64,000 nucleotides of DNA from Paenibacillus sp. JJ-223 (GTDB taxonomy: Bacteria > Bacillota > Bacilli > Paenibacillales > Paenibacillaceae): positions 186,001 to 250,000 of the forward strand of contig NZ_CAKMMP010000003.1 in the NCBI RefSeq assembly GCF_927798175.1, read 5' to 3'. Below, piece after piece: positions 17,782-25,519 of this stretch. Each line of letters begins with the position of its first letter. Position 1 is the first letter of the stretch. The notes under the pieces were generated by a model. The model did no database searches and was not told the DNA's origin. It was given only the letters and a program-made list of their open reading frames with translations. The position numbers and the translations under genes are program-made.

Positions 17782-18375
17782 ATGATAAACGCATTCGACA
17801 GCAATACGCGGGAACAATTGAGCTGGATCAATGAGCCGATGGCCTGGTCTTATACGGATCAAGGAAGCCTGACCGTGGAAGCCCAGCCGGATACGGATTT
17901 CTTTCAAGACCCCGCTGGCATAAACGTCCGGGCATCCGCGCCTTTCCTGGGCATGCCCCTGCCGGGCGACTTCGAGATGACCGCGCAATTGACCGTAGAC
18001 ATGAAACACCAATACGATTCCGGCTGCCTGATGCTCATGGCCGATGAACGGAACTGGTGCAAGCTTTGTTTCGAATTCGACGGCAGCGTGCCAACCATCG
18101 TGTCGGTCGTTACAAGAGACGGTTTGTCCGACGACTGCAACTCGGTTGAAGTGACCGTATCCCATCCCTTTTTGCGCATTCGCAAAGTAGAGCACTGCAT
18201 CTCGTTTTTTTATTCGCCTGATGGAGAAGAGTGGAAACTTATTCGATATTTCGGCATGCCGGTGAAAGGGGAACTCCGGGGCGGGGTCGTTGCTCAGTCG
18301 CCTACGGGAACAGGCTGTACCTGCCATTTTCTAAGCTTGCAGGTTACTCGTCCGGATTTGGCTGCACGTTTCTGA
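17782..18375 (+). CDS. DUF1349 / concanavalin A-like fold protein
   Basis: 197 residues. The pattern WINEPMAWSY, PDTDFFQDP, FEMTAQLTVD, YDSGCLMLMADERNWCKLCF, SVVTRDGLSDDCNS, FYSPDGEEWKLIRYF is the DUF1349 beta-sandwich related to the C-terminal module of some beta-xylosidases. No signal peptide. ATG at 17782 follows TTGGGAGG; an in-frame TTG at 17767 overlaps that site. It lies 39 bases before the HAD gene and probably shares its transcript. A carbohydrate-binding or lyase-like role is suggested by the fold only. Confidence 0.82.
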   Translation: MINAFDSNTREQLSWINEPMAWSYTDQGSLTVEAQPDTDFFQDPAGINVRASAPFLGMPLPGDFEMTAQLTVDMKHQYDSGCLMLMADERNWCKLCFEFDGSVPTIVSVVTRDGLSDDCNSVEVTVSHPFLRIRKVEHCISFFYSPDGEEWKLIRYFGMPVKGELRGGVVAQSPTGTGCTCHFLSLQVTRPDLAARF

Positions 18376-18413
18376 GCCGCCCCCCTGCCGATCAGAGGAG
18401 GGAGAATCGCTTC

Positions 18414-19055
18414 ATGGTCAAAGCGTTCATATTGGATTTTGATGGACTTATTGTGGATACCGAAACCCCTTGGTACTATGCCTTTCGCGATATTTATCAA
18501 GAGCATGGGCTTGAGCTGGGCCTGGAATTGTGGTCCCGTAACGTGGGCACCGATTTTGAAGACTTCCATCCTTATCTTTATCTGGAGGAAACGCTGCAAA
18601 GATCGATCGACCACGATCACATCAAGCGACTCTCGGAGCAGAAATACGCCGCCTATTTGGGGCAGGCAGCCATTCTCCCGGGCGTTCTAGAATTGCTCAA
18701 ATCGGCCAGAGAGCAAGGGATTCGTCTAGCCGTAGCCTCCAGTTCCACCCGGGACTGGGTGCATGGTTATTTGCAAACCCTCGGCATTTTCGACCAATTT
18801 GCGGTCATTCACACGGCCGAGGACGTTAAACGGGTCAAACCGGACCCGGAGCTGTACCTGCTGGCCCTGAAGAGCCTCGGCATCGAGGCGTCCGAAGCGG
18901 TTGTGTTCGAAGATTCGCCTAACGGGCTGAAAGCCGCCAAAGCAGCAGGCATTCGCTGCGTCATCGTGCCGAATGAAGTAACGCGCAATTTGCAATTTCA
19001 ACTTCATGACCTGAGGCTGTCGTCGCTGATCGAGTTCCAATTGGAAAAACTCTAA
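18414..19055 (+). CDS. HAD-superfamily phosphatase, beta-phosphoglucomutase-like
   Basis: 213 residues. Motif I is LDFDGLIVDTET (D8 nucleophile, D10), motif II AVASSS, motif III K in RVKPDPELYL, and motif IV VVFEDSPNGLKAAKAAG. The helical cap between residues 15 and 85 makes it subfamily IA, which includes sugar-phosphate phosphatases and beta-phosphoglucomutase. ATG at 18414 follows GAGGAGGGAG. The end overlaps the convergent AraC gene by four bases. In this cluster it could remove the phosphate from a sugar or cyclitol intermediate; that is inference. Confidence 0.9.
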   Translation: MVKAFILDFDGLIVDTETPWYYAFRDIYQEHGLELGLELWSRNVGTDFEDFHPYLYLEETLQRSIDHDHIKRLSEQKYAAYLGQAAILPGVLELLKSAREQGIRLAVASSSTRDWVHGYLQTLGIFDQFAVIHTAEDVKRVKPDPELYLLALKSLGIEASEAVVFEDSPNGLKAAKAAGIRCVIVPNEVTRNLQFQLHDLRLSSLIEFQLEKL

Positions 19056-19867
19056 CCGAGGTATTGCTTGCGCAATTCGATCGGGGAGATGCCTTCATGT
19101 TTTTTGAATACGGCCCCGAAGTAACTCGCGCTGTTGAAACCGACCGCTTTGGCAATTTCGTGGGCCGGGGCGGCATGATCATGGATAAGCATTTCCTTGG
19201 CTTTCAGCAAACGGTATCGAAGCAGGTAATCTAGCGGCGTCATATGAAACTCTTTTTTGAAAATCCGGTTCAAATGCTGCTCGGTGATGTTCATCTGCTG
19301 GGCCAAGGTTGACAACGAGAGATCCTGGTGATAGTTCTGCTCGATAAAAGCAATGAGTTCAGCCAGCTTTAATCGGGCTTCGGAACGTTCAAACGTGCCC
19401 AAATGGTCGCCCTCGATGTTCAACCTGACCAGCAGCATGTACAGCAGTGCGGAAACGTGCCAGATCTGGTTCTTGTGCCTGGACTCCTGCGCCAGCGTTA
19501 TTTCATGCAGCAGGATTTGAAGCAAACCGTCCGGCTTGAAGGCACGCAGTTTCCCGATTTTCAAGGATTGCAGGAAACGGGGCAATAAATAGCCATTGAA
19601 CGTCAAACCATCGAACAATAGCGATTCGCTAAGATTGCGGTAACGGTAGGCAACCTCCGGAAACATAATAAGAGCGGTTCCTTCGCGGATCAGAAATTCG
19701 TCGTCGCTGGCTGCGATTCGCCCGGTTCCCTCGATGCATTTCACTATGGTGTAATCCCGCGATCGGTCGCTCCAGTGCATGAATTCATTTACGGTCAACT
19801 GGATTTGCCCTGTAATCATAAGCGGCATATCGGCATCCAGCGGATTCTCCATGCTAGGTTTCGGCAT
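19052..19867 (-). CDS. AraC-family transcriptional regulator
   Basis: 271 residues: an N-terminal cupin-like sensing half (~20-140) and two C-terminal helix-turn-helix units, LSLSTLAQQMNITEQHLNRI and the closing AHEIAKAVGFNSASYFGAVF then KKHEGISPIELRK. The ligand is unknown. It converges on the HAD gene and may regulate the cluster to its left, though regulators of that type are more often divergent. Confidence 0.92.
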   Translation of the reverse strand: MPKPSMENPLDADMPLMITGQIQLTVNEFMHWSDRSRDYTIVKCIEGTGRIAASDDEFLIREGTALIMFPEVAYRYRNLSESLLFDGLTFNGYLLPRFLQSLKIGKLRAFKPDGLLQILLHEITLAQESRHKNQIWHVSALLYMLLVRLNIEGDHLGTFERSEARLKLAELIAFIEQNYHQDLSLSTLAQQMNITEQHLNRIFKKEFHMTPLDYLLRYRLLKAKEMLIHDHAAPAHEIAKAVGFNSASYFGAVFKKHEGISPIELRKQYLG

Positions 19868-20028
19868 CGTTGTGTAATTCCTCTTTTCGTAAAAGGTTCG
19901 TTAGCATAAGTGGAGCGGCTGCAGCGTTAATAGAAACCTAAAAAGAATTATATTACATAAATGACAATAATTTAAATATATGTTTCGATCATTTTCTTGT
20001 TTTCGAAAACCTTTTATATAAGCCGTAA
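19868..20028. other. AT-rich region upstream of AraC
   Basis: AT-rich sequence without an ORF. It presumably contains the AraC promoter on the minus strand. A small dyad TTTTCGAAAA lies at 20000-20009. Confidence 0.35.
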
Positions 20029-20077
20029 GATAACAAAGATCGAAAGGTGGTACAGCGCTTGCAGTGAACGGGTGTGA
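20029..20077 (+). repeat. Decayed right-end fragment of the palindromic repeat (copy F)
   Basis: The run beginning GATAACAAAGATCGAAAGGT and ending in GTGTGA aligns with the right third of the full repeats (for example 47474-47522). It keeps the GATCGAAAG, TGGTAC and GTGTGA blocks in order with scattered mismatches. The left two thirds are absent. Confidence 0.6.
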
Positions 20078-20108
20078 GACAACGCTGTGGACAACAATCC
20101 GCTCTCTC

Positions 20109-20127
20109 ATTGATAATCATTTTCAAT
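20109..20127 (+). promoter_or_regulatory. Fur box
   Basis: ATTGATAATCATTTTCAAT is a 9-1-9 dyad with one mismatch between the arms, matching the Fur consensus TGATAATnATTATCA. It covers the -35 element of the downstream promoter, so iron-loaded Fur would repress the heme monooxygenase gene. Confidence 0.85.
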
Positions 20128-20138
20128 TGGGTTAATAT
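20110..20138 (+). promoter_or_regulatory. Promoter of the heme monooxygenase gene
   Basis: TTGATA (20110-20115), a 17-base spacer, TAATAT (20133-20138). The -35 lies inside the Fur box. Confidence 0.7.
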
Positions 20139-20219
20139 AGTTAACAGAGACTATATCATTGTGCCGGCAAACCTCGAACGAAAGCACGGGCAAGCCATGG
20201 CATCCAGGAGGAATATCGA

Positions 20220-20564
20220 ATGTTAATCCAAACCCGAAGCATCCTTGTCGAGAAAGGGTACAGTAACCAAGTCGTAGAACGGTTCAGCGGTCCAACCCCT
20301 GTTGTGGACATGCCAGGCCTGATTGATTTCAGCGTGATGGTCAACAAGAAGAGCAAAGAACAAGAAGAAGTCCTGATCATCATCCGCTGGGAATCGGAGG
20401 AGGCCTGGAAAAATTGGGAGAAGAGCGATGCACACATCAAGGGACACCGGGAAAAAAGAAATCAGGAAAAACCGGCGTATCTGATCAGTACGACGGTGAA
20501 CATGTATGAAGTGCAAACGGTGAAGAACGGAAGCGGGTCCGTGAGCGGAGAAGTTAACGCATAG
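20220..20564 (+). CDS. IsdG/HmoB-like heme-degrading monooxygenase (ABM fold)
   Basis: 114 residues of the antibiotic-biosynthesis-monooxygenase fold. WKNWEKSDAHIKGH contains the Trp and the terminal His that correspond to the catalytic W and heme-ligand H of IsdG-type enzymes (about W66 and H77 here). The N-terminal strand reads LIQTRSILVEKG, so the position of the IsdG catalytic Asn appears to be Thr in my hand alignment. The family opens heme and frees iron in the cytoplasm. GGAGGA precedes the ATG. The Fur box supports an iron-acquisition role. Confidence 0.82.
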   Translation: MLIQTRSILVEKGYSNQVVERFSGPTPVVDMPGLIDFSVMVNKKSKEQEEVLIIIRWESEEAWKNWEKSDAHIKGHREKRNQEKPAYLISTTVNMYEVQTVKNGSGSVSGEVNA

Positions 20565-20610
20565 CGTTTGGAAGGGCAGTGCCTTCACCTTGAAAATGTT
20601 GGTATAAGAA

Positions 20611-20646
20611 AAAGCATGCATCCTTTTCGATGCATGCTTCTTTTTG
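20611..20646. terminator. Bidirectional intrinsic terminator
   Basis: AAAGCATGCATC, loop CTTTTC, GATGCATGCTT, then CTTTTT. The opposite strand also ends in a T tract. It serves the heme monooxygenase and the convergent LysR gene. Confidence 0.85.
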
Positions 20647-20680
20647 TTGCCTTTTTCCACGCTCAGAATGTTCAGAGCGT

Positions 20681-21580
20681 TCATACATCAATCAAGGGCG
20701 CGTGTTCCGCTTGAAAAGGGAATGATTTTCGCGCAACGTCGATAAACGTCTTTACGGCAATGGTACAATCCTCAACGGGACCGGTGGCCATATGAATGTC
20801 CCGATAGGCCGAGGGAGAGAGCCGTTTGACCGCAATGCCCTGCGGCAGGTCCAGAAGGGAAAGCTCCGACATGACCGCCAGACCTTCGCCTGCCAGGATC
20901 ATTTGCAGCGAGGTTCTGTAATTATAGAGGATGTATTCCACTCGGGGCGTTTCTCCAGCGCTTTCAAACCAATTAAGGACAGGCGGTTCATATCCTGCTT
21001 TCCATAGCAGCATGGGTTCCCCCCGTAAATCTTGGGGAGTAATTACGTCCTTCTTCGCCAGTGGATGGTCGTCTCTCATCACGGCATAGATACCTTCTCT
21101 GTAAAGCGGAAAAGAATGGGAGGTTTGATCCGAAGGAATCAACAGACCGACATCGATTTGCCGATTGTCCAACCAGGACTGAACTTCGGTAATGGTACCT
21201 TCCACGATGCTGAACTCCAGCTTTGGATAAAGCTTTTTGATCCGGCTGATCAGCTTCGGGACAAAGTAGGACGAGGCTACGGGGAAAGCGCCGATGCGCA
21301 CTGAGCCGGTCTCCACCCCTTTTTCGCTGGATATTTCCTGATCGACTTTATCGTAACCTTGAAGAATTTCCCGAAAAATGCGGACGATCCGTTCGCCGAC
21401 CGGCGTGAGCGCAACGCCGTTTCGCCGATCCCGAATCAACAGCGTGACGCCAAGCTCGCGTTCCAGCGTAGTGACCGCACGGCTGACGGCAGGTTGGGTC
21501 ATATTCATTTTCTCGCCGGCAATCGTGAAACTGCGTGTCTCCGAAATGGAGACGATGAGCTGCAGCAATGATCTGTTCAT
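20681..21580 (-). CDS. LysR-family transcriptional regulator
   Basis: 299 residues from the ATG at 21580 (MNRSLLQLIVSISETRSF). The helix-turn-helix is FTIAGEKMNMTQPAVSRAVT, and the rest is a periplasmic-binding-like effector domain beginning GSVRIGAFPVASSYFVP. The frame stays open upstream to 21682, but an AAGGGGA site lies shortly before 21580. It is divergent from the EamA exporter gene, the usual arrangement for a LysR regulator and its target. Confidence 0.92.
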   Translation of the reverse strand: MNRSLLQLIVSISETRSFTIAGEKMNMTQPAVSRAVTTLERELGVTLLIRDRRNGVALTPVGERIVRIFREILQGYDKVDQEISSEKGVETGSVRIGAFPVASSYFVPKLISRIKKLYPKLEFSIVEGTITEVQSWLDNRQIDVGLLIPSDQTSHSFPLYREGIYAVMRDDHPLAKKDVITPQDLRGEPMLLWKAGYEPPVLNWFESAGETPRVEYILYNYRTSLQMILAGEGLAVMSELSLLDLPQGIAVKRLSPSAYRDIHMATGPVEDCTIAVKTFIDVARKSFPFQAEHAPLIDV

Positions 21581-21696
21581 ATCAAAAATGGTATCCCCTT
21601 CATGATTTATATTCATTTTATTTATGCTACAGCGTATTGTATCATGTTTATCAAGCAAGAGGGAAGAAGCAAAACACAGCATTGCCAGTGGCTAAA

Positions 21697-21716
21697 CCCG
21701 GCACTGTAGTGCCGGG
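21697..21716. promoter_or_regulatory. 20-bp near-perfect palindrome upstream of the EamA gene
   Basis: CCCGGCACT, GT, AGTGCCGGG: nine-base arms with a two-base centre, about 35 bases before the EamA start. There is no T tract. It could be an operator, perhaps for the divergent LysR protein, or a leader hairpin. Confidence 0.5.
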
Positions 21717-21750
21717 ATCTGTAATATTACATGGATGGGAGCAGGATCAA

Positions 21751-22671
21751 ATGAAAGCAAAAGCTTGGCTATTTTTAATACTGGCGAATCTGTTTTGGGC
21801 CGGAAACCTGATTTTCGGCAAAGCGGTAACGTCTGATTTCCCGCCGGTCTGGGCGTCCTTTTTGCGGTGGGGCATCGCGGCTTTGGTGTTGATTCCGCTG
21901 GCGCAGCTGGCGGAGAAGCCGAATTGGGTGAAAGTATGGAAGAACAACTGGGGAGTGCTGCTATTCCTTTCAGTGGTGGGCGTTGTGCTCTATACCCTTC
22001 TCACCTATACAGCACTCCGGTACACTTCGTCGACGAACGGAAGTTTGATCAACAGTTTGACTCCGGCCGTCATGATTATCCTTTCGCTGTTATTTCTCAA
22101 AGAGAACATTACCGGGTGGCAGGGAGTGGGGTTGGTATTGTCTTTTTTGGGCGTGCTGACGGTGTTGACCAAAGGACATTTGCTGGGTGTATTCAACACG
22201 CATTACAACCAGGGAGACGGCATCATGTTTGCTGCCGTATTTCTGTGGGCCATGTATTCGCTGATCGGCAAACGGGCCCAGCATCTTCCGCCGATCACAT
22301 TTGTGGCGTTTACGGCGTTTATAGGCGTCATATGCATGGTGCCGCTTCTGTTTCTACAACCATTGCCTACGGAGCACATCACGTCTTCGGGCATCACAGG
22401 CGTCATCTATTTGGGCTTGTTCCCTTCCATTGGATCATTTCTGTTCTGGAACCAAGGCGTTAAGGAACTTGGACCGGGCAAAGCCAGCATTACGATGAAT
22501 TTGATGCCCATCTTTACCGCGATTCTTTCCGTGATTCTTGGCCAGCAGCTGCTGATTTCACAAATCGTCGGCGGCGTGATCGTCATCGTGGGCATGCTGC
22601 TTTCGGCCAATCTGATGGCCCGGAGAGGAAAAGGCAGGACGCTGTGGAAGCGAACCGGCAGAACGGTATAA
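21751..22671 (+). CDS. EamA/DMT-superfamily transporter
   Basis: 306 residues with ten hydrophobic segments in two EamA repeats (WLFLILANLFWAGNLIFGK... and GIMFAAVFLWAMYSLIGKRA...). The ATG at 21751 (MKAKAWLF) follows GGGAGCAGG; the frame extends upstream without a ribosome site. The family exports amino acids or other metabolites; no substrate can be assigned. Probably controlled by the divergent LysR regulator. Confidence 0.9.
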   Translation: MKAKAWLFLILANLFWAGNLIFGKAVTSDFPPVWASFLRWGIAALVLIPLAQLAEKPNWVKVWKNNWGVLLFLSVVGVVLYTLLTYTALRYTSSTNGSLINSLTPAVMIILSLLFLKENITGWQGVGLVLSFLGVLTVLTKGHLLGVFNTHYNQGDGIMFAAVFLWAMYSLIGKRAQHLPPITFVAFTAFIGVICMVPLLFLQPLPTEHITSSGITGVIYLGLFPSIGSFLFWNQGVKELGPGKASITMNLMPIFTAILSVILGQQLLISQIVGGVIVIVGMLLSANLMARRGKGRTLWKRTGRTV

Positions 22672-22794
22672 CCCATTTTTCGTGGTTAAGAATCGTTGTA
22701 TCCAGACTGATGTATGCCCATTCGCAAGAAGGACATGGTATAATGGCGAAAATATAATCGCAACGGCGATCCGTGCAGTCAAATGAAGGCGAAA

Positions 22795-22830
22795 GAAGAC
22801 CCGAATTCCAACGAATTCGGGTCTTCTGCA
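22795..22830 (-). terminator. Strong hairpin, probable terminator of the DHDPS-family gene
   Basis: GAAGACCCGAATTC, loop CAAC, GAATTCGGGTCTTC: a perfect 14-bp stem. The T-rich tail is better on the minus strand (TTTCG), downstream of the gene ending at 22895. An extended -10-like TGGTATAAT lies at 22736-22744 on the plus strand, with no gene behind it. Confidence 0.55.
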
Positions 22831-22894
22831 TGTTTCGCTTTAACGCTGTGATTCCAATCTTCTCATTGGTCAAATACCGCTTTTTCGATCCGAC

Positions 22895-23800
22895 TCACTC
22901 ATGTGCTTCTTCATAGGATTGAAGGTCTTTAAGAGTCGACTTTAATCTCTCCCGTGCTGAAGAATTCAATGGTTGCAGCGGAAGCGGGAGACTAGGGCTT
23001 GAGATCAAGCCGAGAATTTCTGCCGATGCCGCAGCGACGCGAAGACTGCCGTATTGACGAAATAGCGCCCAAATCGGTTCAAGCCGCGCTGAGCTGAGCT
23101 TGGCTTCGTCCGCACGGCTGCTCAGGGCCAATCGAGTGATGCTGAGGCATGTTTTTGGAAACAAACCTCCGAGAACCGAGTACCATGCGTCGCATCCTGC
23201 ATTCAAGCCGGTGGCAGCAAACGGATCGCCACTTACGCCGATCGAAACATGGGAAGGGATGATGGACCTCAATTGATCAATGCGCGCCTTGGCCTTTTCA
23301 GGCTCAGAGGGGACGCCGGGAATTTTGATCGAACGAACAAACGGCAACCTGGAAATTCTTCCGTGGAGTTCGTCGCTAAAGTGAAAATGCGTCGTTGACG
23401 GATTATCGTAAACGCACAAGGGAATGGATAACGCATTCGTGACCTGTTCATACAACAAATAAACCTCTTCATCCGTAAGCGCTTGATAAGAGACGGGCGC
23501 CAGCAGCACTCCCTTTGCTCCTGCTTCTTGTGCGTCCTCCGCCAAGCGAAGCACGTCAAGCGTCCGAAGCGCGCTTATGCTTGTCATTACGGGAATGCCT
23601 TCAGCCGTCTTGACGGCAAGTTTAAGGACCCGCAAACGTTCTTCCCGGTTCAAATAGGCATAGTTTCCCGTCGAACCAAGCGCGCCGATCGAATCGACGC
23701 CAGCGGCAACCAATCGCTGAACCAATCCCGCAAATTCGTTGTCATGAATGCCTGCCTCGTTTAACGGGGTAAGCGGAAAAGCGGATAATCCATGGAACAT
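22895..23800 (-). CDS. Dihydrodipicolinate synthase family (class I aldolase) protein
   Basis: 301 residues. The (beta/alpha)8 DHDPS/NAL family features are present: GSTGNYAYL (pyruvate carboxylate-binding), CVYDNP with Y131, and the Schiff-base lysine K159 in VRSIKIPGV. It lacks gene neighbours from lysine synthesis, so it is more likely a catabolic or sialic-acid-like lyase than DapA itself. The ATG follows AAGGAG. Confidence 0.87.
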   Translation of the reverse strand: MFHGLSAFPLTPLNEAGIHDNEFAGLVQRLVAAGVDSIGALGSTGNYAYLNREERLRVLKLAVKTAEGIPVMTSISALRTLDVLRLAEDAQEAGAKGVLLAPVSYQALTDEEVYLLYEQVTNALSIPLCVYDNPSTTHFHFSDELHGRISRLPFVRSIKIPGVPSEPEKAKARIDQLRSIIPSHVSIGVSGDPFAATGLNAGCDAWYSVLGGLFPKTCLSITRLALSSRADEAKLSSARLEPIWALFRQYGSLRVAAASAEILGLISSPSLPLPLQPLNSSARERLKSTLKDLQSYEEAHE

Positions 23801-23919
23801 CGAGCCACACTCCTTATATCTTGAATCTTGACAAATTGTATAAACAAAATGGACTGATTCACAGTACCAATAATGAGATAAATAACTGGGCCAATTTTTA
23901 CTACCACAAGCAAACTTGC

Positions 23920-24006
23920 TATATAGGTTGAACTAAACATTTACACGATAACGGAGAGGTCAGAAAGAATCTGGAGAAGCGGAGCGTTCGCATTTATCAT
24001 CGGATT
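23920..24006 (+). repeat. Palindromic repeat element, truncated copy B
   Basis: Starts with the same TATATAGGTTGAAC end as copy A. A 53-base block (23937-23989) is identical to 17543-17595. It then follows the variant without the internal hairpin (GTTCGCATTTATCATCGGAT) and stops abruptly, lacking the right half. It overlaps the 3' end of the YczE-like gene. Confidence 0.8.
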
Positions 24007-24625
24007 CCCGGAAGGTCGGCGTGACCGATCGAGAACATATGCCACCCAAACCTTTGCGAATGATGGGCATAAAAAAGTTCAGAATCAATCCTCCGAAACA
24101 TACCGTTAATATCGTTCCGATTCCGATCGGCCCTTTTAAAAGGATTGCAACCAGCAAAAAGGCCAGGTATACCAAAGTTCTCGCGAAAAACAGGTTGGTT
24201 TTCATCAAATCCCGAATAATCAACGTTAACCGGTCTACCGGAATCGGCGCAAAGTTGGTGTATAAATACGTAGCCGTGCCCAGCCCGATAACGATGAGGC
24301 CGAATGCAAAACAAACCCATTGACCCGGCCACAACTCAGACCCCGGCCAGCCGTGCAGCAGAAAAAGCCACAGATCGATCCCGAAGCCTGTGATCATGGC
24401 TGTCAGCAATCCTAATATTTCCGGTCTTCGTTGGCTTAACAGTGCATTGCAGCCTATTAACATCAAAGCAACGATGATCTCCCAACTGCCTACCGTAAGT
24501 CCAACATTTTCGGAAAGTCCGACCAAAAGGGCATCAAAAGGCGACGTTCCAAGATCCGATTGGATGGTGAGAGCGATGCCCAGCGTTAACACGAAAATAC
24601 CGATGACGTAAAATACAAACTTCAT
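23960..24625 (-). CDS. YczE/YitT-like integral membrane protein with altered C-terminus
   Basis: 221 residues with about five hydrophobic segments (FVFYVIGIFVLTLGIALTIQ, WEIIVALMLIGCNALL, LLTAMITGFGIDLWLFLL, VCFAFGLIVIGLGTATYLY, GTILTVCFGGLILNFFMPII). The pattern DLGTSPFDALLVGLSE and the PVDRLTLIIRD loop are typical of YczE/YyaS proteins, whose function is not established. The last ~15 residues are encoded by repeat copy B and are unlikely to be native. Confidence 0.82.
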   Translation of the reverse strand: MKFVFYVIGIFVLTLGIALTIQSDLGTSPFDALLVGLSENVGLTVGSWEIIVALMLIGCNALLSQRRPEILGLLTAMITGFGIDLWLFLLHGWPGSELWPGQWVCFAFGLIVIGLGTATYLYTNFAPIPVDRLTLIIRDLMKTNLFFARTLVYLAFLLVAILLKGPIGIGTILTVCFGGLILNFFMPIIRKGLGGICSRSVTPTFRESDDKCERSASPDSF

Positions 24626-24651
24626 ATTGACTCGACCCCATCACTCTAAAA

Positions 24652-24721
24652 TTTTGTTGCAAACTCAACAAAAATAATATACATTAAATATATTCCATTG
24701 CTCGTTGCATTTGCAACAAAA
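24652..24721. promoter_or_regulatory. Inverted repeat between the YczE-like gene and paiA
   Basis: TTTTGTTGCAAA (24652-24663) and TTTGCAACAAAA (24710-24721) are perfect 12-bp inverted repeats separated by 46 bases of AT-rich sequence. They lie in the divergent promoter region of the two genes. A single-repeat TTGCAA half also occurs at 24657. A repressor operator pair is the simplest reading. Confidence 0.55.
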
Positions 24722-24767
24722 ATATAGAACGGAAAAACACCAAAGACTTTGAATGATCTAGGAGTGA

Positions 24768-25295
<528 letters not shown>

Positions 25296-25334
25296 TTCCT
25301 CGTCGGATCAATAGGGTAGTAGAGTAATAGTGTA

Positions 25335-25364
25335 ATGGGGTACGCATTGGCGTGCCCTATTTTT
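25335..25364 (+). terminator. Intrinsic terminator after paiA
   Basis: ATGGGGTACGC, loop ATTG, GCGTGCCCTAT (two wobbles) followed by TTTT. Confidence 0.75.
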
Positions 25365-25519
25365 ACGTGTTTTAACAGACGCTTTTCTCACCCCATTCTC
25401 CCATCGCTAACCTATGGCATGATAAAAAGCTTTACAAGATATAGCAGTAAACGGTAAAGTAACGACATTGAAGAGGATGGTTCAGAAACTCCACAATTTA
25501 AACAAAGGAAGGTCTGCGG

